Source: Hymenobacter volaticus | GTDB taxonomy: Bacteria > Bacteroidota > Bacteroidia > Cytophagales > Hymenobacteraceae | Direction: 5' to 3' | Length of the DNA: 64,000 nt | Assembly: GCF_022921055.1 (NCBI RefSeq) | Contig: NZ_CP095061.1 | Span: 3,511,501 to 3,575,500, forward strand | Shown here: positions 8,181-17,606 of the stretch, piece by piece | How the letters are laid out: every line of letters begins with the position of its first letter | Position numbering within the stretch: the stretch's first letter is position 1 | Translations under genes and position numbers: made by a program | The notes under the pieces: model-generated | What the model saw: the letters and a program-made list of their open reading frames with translations, nothing else | The model's database searches: none | What the model was told of the DNA's origin: nothing

Positions 8181-11100
8181 ATGGAAGAAGCAGGTGTTCA
8201 TACGTTTTCAATAAATGCACAGACGTGGCCGCAGAAGCAGGCCGAATCCTCTTTGACAATTACCCACGCCCCTGAGCAATTAACGCAGGCCCTTGAAATG
8301 GTGCAATCTGCTTTCACAGCGGTTGCGCTACTAGATGAGCAAGGGCAACTTACTTGGGTGAATGAAGGCTTCAGTACGCTAACTAGCACTACAGCCTATA
8401 AGCTCCTAAGACAACCTCTCTGGGCTGTATTACCCCCCGAACCTAGCAGCACTGCCCCAGCCCTCAACCCTTTGGAATGCTTGGCTTCTCTGTCAGCGTT
8501 CCAATACGAGGGCTTAGCGCGGGACGGCAAAAACCCCGCCCGCTGGATACACATAAAGTTACAACCTGCCCCCTCGCCTACCCCGGAAGGCCGAGCCTAT
8601 TTTTTTGCGTTTCTAGAAGACATCACCAGCAAAAAACAAGCTGAAGCCGCTACCGCAGCCCACGAAGCCCAACTACGCTACCTCAACGAACAGGTGCCGG
8701 GCGTGCTGTTTCAGTGGCGGGCCAACCACGACGGCACATCCCGCCTCACCTTTATCAGCAGTACTGCGCAGGAAATCTTCGGTTTTCTGCCTACGCAGCT
8801 TGATGAGATAAAGGAGGTGGTTCACCCCGATGATAAGAAGGCATGGGATAAGTTTCTTTCTCCTTCTGACAACAAAGCCAGTATAAATACTTTTGAAGGG
8901 CGCTTCTTGGTCCCCGACCAATCCTTGCGCTGGTGCAGTGGCAAATACCAAGCCTCTGTGCGCGACGCGGAAGGAATTTTGTATAGTGGCATCCTGCTTG
9001 ACGAAACGCCGTTGCGAACAGCCGAAGAAGCCATTCAAGACAACGAGCACCGGTGGCTTTTGGCCATCGAGCGTTTTGGTGACGGAGGCTGGGAATTCAA
9101 CTACCAGACCGGAGACGACTACTTCTCGAATGCTTATCGGGCGATGCTCGGGTATCCCGACGAAGATTTTCCGGAAGGCTTGCATGCTTGGCACAACCAT
9201 GTGCATCCCGACGACATAGCGGCCAGTACAGAGGCCTCAGATGCTTATCTGCGCGGTGATGTGCCTATATATTCGGTGGAGCGCCGCTTGTTGTGCCGCA
9301 ACGGCGAGTACAAGTGGGTGCTGACTCGTGGCCTTGTTACCAAATATGATCCGGATGGCAAACCGCTCATCATGACCGGAATGCACACCGATATTTCTGA
9401 AATCAAGAAGGCCAACATAGCCATTGAAGCCACAACACGGCGCTTATCAACCACCATTGCCAACTTTCAAGAAGGCATTTTGCTGGAGGATGAAAACCGT
9501 CGAGTGGTACTAGCAAACGAGGCTTTCTGCCGCATGCTGAACCTAGACAAGAAACCCGAGCAATTGGTTGGGGTCGAAACTATGTCGTTGGTAGCAGCCA
9601 AAGCAGCAACTACAACGGAACCAAACTGGCTGATTGGAAGAGACGGCGAGCGGTTGAAGCAGAACGCTATAATTGGCGAACTACTCCCGCGTAAAAACGG
9701 CCAAGTATTTCAGCGCGACTTTATTCCGATTTACAGCAACAATGCCTCACTAGGTTACCTCTGGAAGTTTCAGGACGTTACCGAACAGAAAGACGCGGAG
9801 GAAGCCCTGAAACGGCGGGAAGAAAAGTATCGGCGCATCATCGAACAAATGAAGTTGGGTTTGGTGGAAACCGACCTCGCCGATGAAGTGGTGTATGTCA
9901 ATCAGGTTTTCTGCGACACGCTAGGCATATCCACCACCGAAATGGTTACCCAGGATTTCCTGCGGCCACTGCTGACGCAGGAAACTTCGCAGGTGGCGCG
10001 CGAGGGGGAAGATGCTTACGAACTGTCGGCACGCAGCCAGGACGGCAGCCAGAAGTGGCTGCAGGTCAGCCGGGCTCCGGTATATGACGACGACAAGCAG
10101 ATTATCGGCACTATCCGCATCACACTCGATATCACGCACCAGAAAGAACTGGAAAACAAGCTACGCAAGGCCAAGGAGCAAGCCGAGGAATCGTCTAAGG
10201 CAAAAGAGCTGTTTTTGGCTAATATGAGCCACGAGATTCGCACGCCCATGAACGCCATTCTGGGCATGAGCCAGCTCCTAGCCAAAACCCCGCTCCGCCC
10301 CGACCAGGACGACTACCTACAGGCCATTGCTACCTCGGGTGAAAACCTGCTGGTCATCATCAACGACATTCTGGATCTTTCCAAAATCGAAGCCGGCCAA
10401 CTACAGGTCGAAAAAATTGGTTTTGATGCTAGCCAGTTGATGGCGCAGATCGAGAAAACGCTGCTGTATAAGGCGGAAGAGAAAGGCTTGTCTTTCATAA
10501 CGGAAGTTTCGCCTGAGTTGCCACAAGTGTTGCTCGGCGACCCCTACCGTCTCACGCAGGTGCTCTTAAATTTGGCAGGCAATGCCATCAAGTTCACGGA
10601 GAGAGGCTGCGTTTCTATTTCCTGCGAGCTTATCAGCCACGCGGCCGACTCAGCGGAAATCAAGTTTACGGTGGCTGACACGGGTATTGGTATCGACCCG
10701 GCCTATCTGCACAATATCTTCAAAGAATTCAGCCAGGAAGATTCTTCCGTCACCCGGAAGTTCGGCGGTACTGGTCTGGGCTTGAGTATCAGCAAAAGCT
10801 TGGTGAGCTTGATGGGTGGTGAATTGCAGATCACAAGCGAAAAAAACAAGGGCACGGCCAGCACCTTTTCACTCTTTCTGGTGGAGGGGGCAGAAACCGA
10901 TATGCCACGCAAGGAAGTAGCTGATCATCGGTTCCGTGAAAAGCTGCGGGGCAAAGAAGTGTTGTTGGTGGAGGACAACAAGTTCAACCGTCAAATTGCC
11001 AAAGCGTTGCTGACCAACGCGCACATCAACGTAGCCGAGGCTGAAAACGGGGCCCTAGCCGTAGAAATGGCTCGAACCCATCAGTACGATCTGATTTTGA

Positions 11101-11735
11101 TGGATGTACAGATGCCCATAATGAATGGGTTGGAAGCCACCAGTGTATTGCGTCAGGAATTGGCCCTTACCACGCCAATCATTGCCCTAACGGCCAATGC
11201 CATCAAGGGCGAGCGGGAAAAATGCATAGCGGCCGGCATGAACGACTACTTGGCCAAACCGTTTCAGGAAGATGAACTGCTGAACTTGATTGGGGACTGG
11301 GTGCTAGACACGCCCCAACAAGACTTAAACATCCCACGAGCCGCACCGGCAGCAATAGTCACCAATCTGCCCCCAGCCCTCTACAAGCTCGACCTCTTAT
11401 ACCAGATTGGGCAGGGCGACGAGGATTTTGTGGTACTCATGCTCGAATCCTTTATCGAGAGTTGCGAGGAAGCAGTGCACGACCTAGGTGAAGCGCTCCG
11501 CACCCAAGATGCCAAGCTGCTGCGGGCCACTACGCACAAGCTCAAGCCTAGCCTCGACCACCTGCACATGCACCAGTTGCTTCCGCTTGTAGAGCACTTA
11601 GACCAGTGGCATGCTCCGTTCGATGCAGAGTTGTTACCGCCTCTTATCGAAGAGGTTGTAACGCTACTTCAGCAAGTAATCATGCAGATGAATAGTGACC
11701 GTCTGGATAAGGTTGCCAAACAGCAGGCACCCTAA
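8181..11735 (+). CDS. hybrid sensor histidine kinase with five PAS domains, REC and Hpt
   Basis: An 1184-residue soluble hybrid kinase with no predicted membrane span. In order: PAS domains near residues 35-150, 170-275, 285-400 (with HPDD motifs typical of PAS_3), 415-535 and 545-655; HisKA with the phospho-accepting His684 in MSHEIRTPMN; HATPase with N box NLAGNAIKF, G1 DTGIGI and G2 GGTGLGLS; a receiver with phospho-acceptor Asp975 in LILMDVQMPIMNG; and a C-terminal Hpt domain with His1119 in THKLKPS. This is an ArcB/BarA-like multistep phosphorelay in one chain. A PAS array without membrane segments suggests sensing of cytosolic redox, light or metabolites. No response regulator with an output domain lies nearby, so its target is elsewhere. 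Confidence 0.95.
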   Translation: MEEAGVHTFSINAQTWPQKQAESSLTITHAPEQLTQALEMVQSAFTAVALLDEQGQLTWVNEGFSTLTSTTAYKLLRQPLWAVLPPEPSSTAPALNPLECLASLSAFQYEGLARDGKNPARWIHIKLQPAPSPTPEGRAYFFAFLEDITSKKQAEAATAAHEAQLRYLNEQVPGVLFQWRANHDGTSRLTFISSTAQEIFGFLPTQLDEIKEVVHPDDKKAWDKFLSPSDNKASINTFEGRFLVPDQSLRWCSGKYQASVRDAEGILYSGILLDETPLRTAEEAIQDNEHRWLLAIERFGDGGWEFNYQTGDDYFSNAYRAMLGYPDEDFPEGLHAWHNHVHPDDIAASTEASDAYLRGDVPIYSVERRLLCRNGEYKWVLTRGLVTKYDPDGKPLIMTGMHTDISEIKKANIAIEATTRRLSTTIANFQEGILLEDENRRVVLANEAFCRMLNLDKKPEQLVGVETMSLVAAKAATTTEPNWLIGRDGERLKQNAIIGELLPRKNGQVFQRDFIPIYSNNASLGYLWKFQDVTEQKDAEEALKRREEKYRRIIEQMKLGLVETDLADEVVYVNQVFCDTLGISTTEMVTQDFLRPLLTQETSQVAREGEDAYELSARSQDGSQKWLQVSRAPVYDDDKQIIGTIRITLDITHQKELENKLRKAKEQAEESSKAKELFLANMSHEIRTPMNAILGMSQLLAKTPLRPDQDDYLQAIATSGENLLVIINDILDLSKIEAGQLQVEKIGFDASQLMAQIEKTLLYKAEEKGLSFITEVSPELPQVLLGDPYRLTQVLLNLAGNAIKFTERGCVSISCELISHAADSAEIKFTVADTGIGIDPAYLHNIFKEFSQEDSSVTRKFGGTGLGLSISKSLVSLMGGELQITSEKNKGTASTFSLFLVEGAETDMPRKEVADHRFREKLRGKEVLLVEDNKFNRQIAKALLTNAHINVAEAENGALAVEMARTHQYDLILMDVQMPIMNGLEATSVLRQELALTTPIIALTANAIKGEREKCIAAGMNDYLAKPFQEDELLNLIGDWVLDTPQQDLNIPRAAPAAIVTNLPPALYKLDLLYQIGQGDEDFVVLMLESFIESCEEAVHDLGEALRTQDAKLLRATTHKLKPSLDHLHMHQLLPLVEHLDQWHAPFDAELLPPLIEEVVTLLQQVIMQMNSDRLDKVAKQQAP

Positions 11736-11821
11736 TTCGTTGCAAGCTTGCAGTAAACTACACTAAACAAGAAGCAGAAAGCCCGCACAAAATACTGTGG
11801 GGGGGTGCTAGCCCCAACAAA

Positions 11822-12045
11822 CTAGAGGAATGCCTTCTTGTTGTGCCGGTTGGTTTTCTCGTGATAGTCCTTCGTGAACTCGTAAAACTGGAATGGATTG
11901 ACATTACCACGTTCTACTTTCCAGAACAAGAAGTACTAAAATAGGGTACTCACGCATGAAGAAATCGAAAAGCCGCTCAGTTTGATAGTCGATCCAAACG
12001 AACTCCTGCTGTATAGCTGGCAAAACGTATTTGCGCTATTGAATA
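11822..12045 (-). pseudogene. broken gene remnant, unknown family
   Basis: Two overlapping minus-strand frames read as one protein with a frame change near 11935. The upstream part reads KYVLPAIQQEFVWIDYQTER then LFDFFMREYP; the downstream part reads FWKVERGNVNPFQFYEFTKD and ends KTNRHNKKAFL followed by TAG at 11822-11824. Both pieces have protein-like composition while the other frames are full of stops. Joining them needs a net change of one removed or two added bases, unlike the single missing bases elsewhere in the window. No start codon is visible. Family not recognised. Confidence 0.45.
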
Positions 12046-12317
12046 GCTGTGATAGCAGCTGTAATGGTGATGGCAGTTTGGTAAGCTATATAGTATGGTC
12101 ACATAAGATACTGAGACGTGAGTAACTATGCTATACAGGTAATCAACTACTATGCGAAAGCAGATTTAAAGCTACCTCAACCTACAATGTATTAACTAGC
12201 CTCCATTAAGGCATTTATATACACTATAAGCCCGACACTTGCGGGCATGATAAAGCCTCCAACTAAGATCGACAACCTCATTCTTTCGAGTACATACCAG
12301 ACTTTGGTAAAGAATCC

Positions 12318-12381
12318 CCCGCATAAGCAATTTCAACTGGACCTCCTAACCAGCCCACTCTACCAATTGAGCTGAGGGCGC
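12318..12381 (-). other. tRNA-like remnant
   Basis: The minus strand contains a tRNA 5'-half signature: a 7-nt acceptor-like segment, CA, then the D-arm consensus GCTCAATTGGTAGAGT, followed by a helix-forming segment with a loop containing TTAGG. The T arm and 3' acceptor do not pair, and the anticodon loop comes out at 8 nt. I read this as a decayed tRNA gene rather than a working one. Confidence 0.3.
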
Positions 12382-12424
12382 AGGCTGTATTCGTATATCT
12401 GGTATGCTCATGGCAATGGTCTCA

Positions 12425-12586
12425 TTAGCGTTGCCGACTTAGCTCCCGCTGCACCTCAACCGCCTCCTCTTCACCCCATCTGATCATTAGCATATGGGTG
12501 CACACGAATAGGAACAGCCCCGAAAGGAGCAGCGGAACGAGCGGCTGCTGATATTCGATTGCTGCTTTTGCGTAAAGGGTAGCACA
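12425..12586 (-). CDS. small membrane protein fragment
   Basis: An open minus-strand frame of about 53 codons reads ATLYAKAAIEYQQPLVPLLL followed by SGLFLFVCTHMLMIRWGEEE and a charged tail ending ELSRQR. It has one clear hydrophobic segment with a charged C-terminus. No ATG lies at the start of the open stretch; a nearby ATG (12585 region) is in another frame, so a frameshift or non-ATG start would be needed. Unknown family. It may be the surviving end of a broken gene. Confidence 0.35.
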   Translation of the reverse strand, partial: CATLYAKAAIEYQQPLVPLLLSGLFLFVCTHMLMIRWGEEEAVEVQRELSRQR

Positions 12587-12638
12587 TCAGGGTGCCTCTG
12601 AAAAAAATCCCGACGCCGCTTTCTTGGAACCATATGAC

Positions 12639-12731
12639 ATGAAGCGCAACCGAAAACTTAAGACTACCAAGACCACGGTCAAAGTCAAAACCAACTACAC
12701 CAGCATAAAAACCACCGTCTCGAAAGACTAG
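12639..12731 (+). CDS. 30-residue very basic peptide ORF
   Basis: ATG at 12639 opens a 30-codon frame ending TAG 12729-12731. The product starts MKRNRKLKTTKTTVKVKTNY and is almost entirely Lys, Arg, Thr, Val and Ser, with no acidic residue until the last position. Alternating Lys/Thr resembles small nucleic-acid-binding or cell-surface peptides, but no family is recognised. The gene is too short to judge by length. Confidence 0.35.
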   Translation: MKRNRKLKTTKTTVKVKTNYTSIKTTVSKD

Positions 12732-12825
12732 GCGGATTTTCCTTTAATTCCAACTACCTACTACTTCTTTCGTAGCCGGGTAGCCCGGTAGGTCCGTACC
12801 TTGGTTGGCAGATAGCCCCGGCGCT

Positions 12826-13101
12826 TCACTGATTTCTGGGAGTTGGGCGCAGAATTGCGTACCGGGGATAGTAGTTTCGAGGTGCCGGGGGTAGGGAGTC
12901 CGTTGAAATAGTGGTTGTGTGCCCGTTGGAATCTGTTACGGGTTGCGTAGAAACTTCCGGCTTAGCAATAGCCGCAGCCGGTACACTGTAAGCCGTACGT
13001 CTATTTGCTGGTGAGGAGATAATAGTCTCTGTCTGGGTGACGCAAGCAGTAGAGGATACCAGCAAACTTATCGACAATGCCAAGATAACAGCTATTTTCA
13101 T
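12826..13101 (-). CDS. small hypothetical lipoprotein
   Basis: A 91-residue protein starting at the ATG at 13101 (MKIAVILALSISLLVSSTAC), giving a classic lipoprotein signal with the lipobox cysteine at residue 20; an upstream ATG would add seven residues. The mature part is Thr/Ser/Pro-rich and ends RYAILRPTPRNQ, with no recognised domain. Probably an outer-membrane lipoprotein of unknown role. It stands alone at the right end of a GC-normal patch before the AT-rich strip. Confidence 0.6.
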   Translation of the reverse strand: MKIAVILALSISLLVSSTACVTQTETIISSPANRRTAYSVPAAAIAKPEVSTQPVTDSNGHTTTISTDSLPPAPRNYYPRYAILRPTPRNQ

Positions 13102-13410
13102 GGACAAAGGGTATGGATTCAATACAAGTATAACCCCTTATAAGCGCCCATAATAGAGGTTTAGTCATAAGCACCAATATAGCTAATATATTATTGGATA
13201 AATGATGTACACTATGCCAATAGCTTGAGCAAATTGTGCTTGTGTGGTGATAGCCAGTGTTAACTAGTGTTTTAACACTCATTTCATTAATAAGATTAAA
13301 CTGATTATATTTTACTATTAAATCATATAGTTGATAAAGATTGCTAATTTTTTTACCCTTACCTTAATTTATTTAGCTTTTTTTCACAGTAATAACATCA
13401 CTGATAAGCA

Positions 13411-13763
13411 ATGGCCTTCGTTGTATTAGCATTAAATCAGTTAGTGATATTCTTTGCAACCTACTACGCTACCAAAATAGTAAACCGCAGGTCCGAGCGA
13501 AAAATCCTACAATTACTAGCAAGTACAATCCATTAAAAGCTGCAACATTAATTTCTATAGTTCTGCCTCTTCTAGTTCTTAGTGTGGGCTTAATATGGCA
13601 CTTAGCCGCTAGGTGGCATCAGCTTATTCTAGACCTTATCTTTATCGCTTTGAACGGAGTAATACCTCAGGTAATTAAAATGTTTTTACCCACTGTTACC
13701 TACGACAATCTATTTTTATCTCAGTTGTTTAACTACTTATTTATCAGTGCAGCCTTGGCGTAG
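13411..13763 (+). pseudogene. small multi-pass membrane protein gene with a one-base frameshift
   Basis: ATG at 13411 opens MAFVVLALNQLVIFFATYYA, a membrane segment, then a basic stretch NRRSERK. The frame then ends at 13536, but a second frame takes over at the A5 run 13500-13504 and reads NPTITSKYNPLKAATLISIV followed by two more hydrophobic segments, ending LFNYLFISAALA before TAG 13761-13763. Adding one A to the run gives a continuous 117-residue protein with three to four membrane segments. No family is recognised. Its end overlaps the convergent lipoprotein remnant by 31 bases. Confidence 0.4.
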
Positions 13764-14151
13764 TGTTCATCTATAAATGCGTTCCTGCTCTCAATAAAGG
13801 CATTAGTATTCATTCGGGTAAATTTGCCGAAGTGACTTATTGTGAGTGTATCCTTGCTTTTTACCGATGCTTTACAAAACTCTAACGTAGTGTTAAAACT
13901 TGTGCATCCGTGCCGCAGAGTTAACGTGTCACCATCTTCGTTAAGATAAGCTCTATGCTATTGATAATAAGCTCTTAAAATAGCTGATCACCTATTTTAG
14001 GTATGATAAGATCATATGGTGGCAATCCAGAACTGGTGCCTTCCTTTTTAACATTGTGCCACGCACCTTTCAATTCCGATTCGGAAGCACCCTGCCTTTT
14101 GTTGCAGCTAAAGGTTATGATTAAGCGCAATAACAATGTGGTACGCTTCAT
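13733..14151 (-). pseudogene. broken lipoprotein gene
   Basis: From ATG at 14151 the minus strand reads MKRTTLLLRLIITFSCNKRQ, a short lipoprotein signal with cysteine at 16, then ESELKGAWHNVKKEG and stops at 13975. Adding one base to the four-base homopolymer at 13977-13980 brings a downstream frame into register, which reads AYLNEDGDTLTLRHGCTSFN and continues to a stop at 13733. One in-frame TAG remains between the halves. The GAWH and NEDGDTLTL elements resemble small lipocalin-like lipoproteins (weak). Either a decayed gene or one damaged by sequence errors. Confidence 0.5.
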
Positions 14152-14265
14152 ATGCTTGGTTAATGCTTTGCAATTCTGGACTAGTGTAAGAGGGCTAGAA
14201 ATGGTATTACCTTTGCAACTTCAATGCTATGTTCATCCTTTTCATTTTGACATTTACCAGCCTCT

Positions 14266-14697
14266 TCATTTAATTTTTTTATTCCTAATCTTTAATTGTA
14301 TCTGATTATAGTTTATAATTTCATCAATACTTCTATACTGCCTTGCTCTGATTTTATAAAGTTCTTCTACTCTATTGTTGACAACAACCTCATTAACGAT
14401 TCCATCGATAAATCGTTAATTGCTTTTGCGGTTTTAATATCATTTTCAGATTCATTATAATAAACAATAATTCATTTTGGCAAACAAACTTGTTTAAGTA
14501 TTTATTAAAATAATTACTAAGCTTAGCACACGACTCTACGTGGATATCCTAACTATTTCTGGATGACAATAAAACTTTCCTTATACCTAGAATATTATCT
14601 GTAATTACGTTCTTAGCAATATTGTGTGTGCTTAAGAGATAAGCAAGATACATACTACCATTTATCACTTCCAATATGATGGAACACAATCACTAAT
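14266..14697 (-). pseudogene. broken gene, unknown family
   Basis: Three successive minus-strand frames form one protein-like reading: ILEVINGSMYLAYLLSTHNI and onward to an in-frame TAG; then DIHVESCAKLSNYFNKYLNK; then, after a one-base shift, YYNESENDIKTAKAINDLSM; then, after another one-base shift, VEELYKIRARQYRSIDEIIN, ending IRNKKIK and TGA at 14266. Both shifts are cured by adding one base. The product would be helical, charged and about 145 residues. No family is recognised. It lies upstream of the broken lipoprotein gene on the same strand, so the two may once have been an operon. Confidence 0.45.
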
Positions 14698-15026
14698 TAG
14701 ACGACTAGAAATGTAGATTACCCTATTGAGTAATCAATCGTTGAATCTAGAGGTGTTATTATGTGTTTAATGTGGTGCTAGCATTACTCACAGACTTGTC
14801 AACTACAGATTGTGGTTACTTAGGCTAGGACGTGTTATAGAGTATCTTTGTGGTAAGCACTGCTACCGTTCTGAGTGTTGCCCATATAAAATACAATTTA
14901 TCTGTGAGATTGATTGTGTATTTAAATTCATTAAACATGTATATATTTTTACCTATGTTTCATATACACGGTATTTACACGCACTTGAAAACAGCTTAAC
15001 CACGCTGGAAACGCATATTATTTTCA
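14698..15026. other. AT-rich intergenic region upstream of the ABC-F gene
   Basis: Very AT-rich, with no long gene. A 37-codon minus-strand frame starting MFNEFKYTINLTDKLYFIWA (about 14829-14942) looks faintly protein-like and may be another remnant. The promoter of the ABC-F gene must lie here, but no clear TAnnTTTG match was found. Confidence 0.35.
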
Positions 15027-16924
15027 ATGAATCTACTTTCTGCTGAGAACCTTTCGAAGAACTATGCCGACCGGTGGCTTTTCCGGGAATTGAATTTTGG
15101 TCTGTCGCAGGGCCAACGTGTGGGCTTAGTGGGCATCAATGGCTCTGGTAAAACCACATTGCTACGCATTCTAGCTGGCATTGAGCCACCAGACACAGGC
15201 AGCCTGAGCACCCGCAAAGACACTCGCGTGGCCTTCCTGGGCCAGCAGCCGGTGTTCGATGAAACACTGACGGTGGAGGAAACCATCTTTGCCAGCCAAA
15301 ACGATACGCTAGCTGCTATTCGCGACTACGAGCATGTAGTGAACGACCCGAACCACAAGCCTGCCGACTTGCAACGGGTAATGGAGCTAATGGACTCGTA
15401 CAACGCCTGGGACTATGAGTCGCAGGTGCAGCAGATTTTGGGCAAGCTGGGTATTCTTGGTGAATTGCTACAGCGTAATGTGAGCAAGCTTTCGGGTGGG
15501 CAGCGCAAGCGCGTGGCCTTGGCCCGGGTGCTGATTGAAGAGCCCGATGTACTGATTCTCGATGAGCCGACCAACCATCTGGACCTTGCCACTATTGAGT
15601 GGTTAGAAAACCGGTTGGCCTCTCCTTCTCTTACTCTGTTGATGGTTACTCACGACCGATACTTTTTGGATCGGGTGGCCAACGAAATTGTGGAGCTCGA
15701 CCAGGGCCGGGTGCACCGCTACCAGGGCAACTACGCTTACTTCGTGGAGAAGAAAGCCGAGCGCGAGCAGATGGAAACTGTTGAAGTGGAAAAAGCCCGT
15801 AACCTGCTCCGCAAGGAGTTGGAGTGGATGCGTCGCCAGCCTCAGGCCCGCGGTACCAAGCAGAAAGCCCGCATTGACGCTTTCTATGAAACGCAGGAAA
15901 AGGCCAAGACCAAGCTCAAAGGCCCCGAAATGGAGCTGTCGGTGAAAACCACTCGCCAAGGTGGCAAAATCATCGAGGTAGAGCACCTAAGCAAGAAGTT
16001 CGGCGACAAAGTAGTGCTCGACGACTTCAGCTACGTATTCAAGAAAAAGGACCGGATTGGCTTAGTGGGCCCCAATGGCGCGGGCAAAACCACGCTGCTC
16101 AACATGCTCACCAAGCAACTGGCCCCGACTCAGGTATTGTCGATGCTGGTCAAACTACGGTATTCGGCTATTATACCCAAACTGAACTGACCTTCGACCC
16201 CACGCAGCGCGTTATCGACATTGTGAAGGAGGTGGCTGAGGTGATAGAAATGGCCGATGGTAGCATAGTAACGGCTTCGCAATTTCTGCAGCACTTTCAG
16301 TTTCCGCCGGCCCAGCAGTACACGCTGGTTAGCAAGCTAAGCGGGGGCGAAAAGCGCCGGCTACAGCTGTTGCGGGTGCTCATCAAGAACCCCAACTTCC
16401 TGATTCTTGACGAGCCAACCAACGACCTCGACATCATCACGCTCAACATTCTGGAAGACTTCTTGCTCCAGTTTGCGGGCTGTTTGATTATCGTGTCGCA
16501 CGACCGGTACTTTATGGACGCGCTGGTGGAGCAAGTGTTTGCCCTGGAGCCAGGCGGCAAAATCCGCCAGTTCCCCGGCAACTACACCGACTACCGCGAG
16601 TGGCTGCAAGAGCAACCCGCCAACACTGGTGCCCGCGACGCCGAGAAAGCGCTGAAGTCGGTAAACCAAACTACCGCTCCGGCCCCTGCACCAGCGGCTG
16701 CCTCAGCTAAGCGTAAGGCTAGCTTTGCTGAGAAGAAGGAGTATGAAACCTTGGAGAAAGAGCTAGAGCAACTAGAAGTTCTCAAGCAGCAACTCATAGA
16801 GAAGCTGAACTCGGGTACCGGCTCCCACACCGAACTAGCTGACTGGGCTGCTCAACTCAAGCGCACTGACGCCGAGTTGGACACCAAAGGCGAACGATGG
16901 CTAGAGCTAGCCGATTTCGTGTAA
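15027..16924 (+). pseudogene. ABC-F family ATPase (Uup-like), frameshifted
   Basis: A two-domain ABC-F ATPase read in two frames. Part one (15027 to 16190) holds ABC1 with Walker A GINGSGKTT, signature LSGGQRKR, Walker B LILDEPTNHLD, a charged linker and the second Walker A GPNGAGKTT. Part two (open from about 16127 to 16924) continues GQTTVFGYYTQTELTFDPTQ, then signature LSGGEKRR, Walker B LILDEPTNDLD and a C-terminal coiled coil. The join is at CCCC 16123-16126; one more C restores a 632-residue protein of normal length. ABC-F proteins of the Uup/EttA type bind ribosomes or branched DNA and are not transporters. As written, the protein would end 26 residues after the second Walker A and lack the second signature. 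Likely a sequence error in an intact gene. Confidence 0.9.
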
Positions 16925-16953
16925 AGCTCTTATTACTAACTGTTCCTAACAAG

Positions 16954-16996
16954 AAACGACAAGCGGCCCTGGTAGTACCAGGGCCGCTTGTCGTTT
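16954..16996. terminator. hairpin terminator after the ABC-F gene
   Basis: Perfect 21-bp inverted repeat (16954-16974 with 16976-16996), core CAAGCGGCCCTGG, ending in TTT on the plus strand and AAA at its start. It lies 30 bp past the ABC-F stop. Confidence 0.85.
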
Positions 16997-17606
16997 ATGC
17001 GGTATCACCGACATAACCATTAAAGGCAAGCTTCACCTTTTAGGGTATATAACCTAGCTAAGAGCATTTGTACTGGAACGCTGTTCAGCTTATGTGTAGT
17101 GAACCAAGGCCTTTTGACTTTAGCGGCGACATTGCTTAGCGAAGACCGCAAATAACATTTTGGCATTTGTGCAAAAACCTGTGCTAGCAAGACAATAAAA
17201 GACTTGTTGCTTAAGCGACAATTTCACGTAGTCATGCCACCAGTACCAAGCAGCCTGATACGCCTCAAATAGCTTTTCGGCTTGTGCAGTAGGTGTACTG
17301 GTGGTGGTACACCTTGCGTTGAGAGGTTCTTTTCGAGAACACGCAGGCCATTTTGGGGCTTGCATTTAGCGGATAAGGCGCAAATATTTAGGCAGTACCC
17401 GTTGCTTGCTTTGGTCGTTTTCAGGGCTCTTGTTCCTTGCATTATAGCAGGATATGTTAGGCACCAACTTGGTAATAAAACCTGAGTCATCAACGAAACC
17501 AAGCTATTTCCGATATGCCGACCTACGCTGCATAAGTCGTCCCTGCAATTGGCTTCTACTTGCTTTTTCTGTTCTTCCTTCTTCCCACCAACTTACCCCT
17601 ACCACC
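16997..17606. other. 610-bp intergenic region
   Basis: No convincing gene. Two minus-strand frames (17120-17365 and 17224-17502) overlap each other and have no recognisable domain. The in-frame extension of the GH16 gene back to 17454 lacks signal-peptide character and is judged untranslated. The GH16 promoter should lie in the right half, but no TAnnTTTG match was found. Confidence 0.4.

Noticed and set aside
14003..14305. 100-residue plus-strand frame
   Set aside because: It lies antisense to two better protein-like readings (broken lipoprotein and its neighbour) and has no recognisable features.
14810..15046. 78-residue plus-strand frame before the ABC-F gene
   Set aside because: Cysteine/tyrosine-rich low-complexity reading of AT-rich DNA that overlaps the start of ABC-F; no domain or good start.
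17120..17502. Two overlapping minus-strand frames before the secreted GH16 gene
   Set aside because: They overlap each other in different frames, lack any domain, and composition is not protein-like throughout.
17454..17606. 51-residue N-terminal extension of the secreted GH16 enzyme
   Set aside because: It would bury the signal peptide that begins at 17607.
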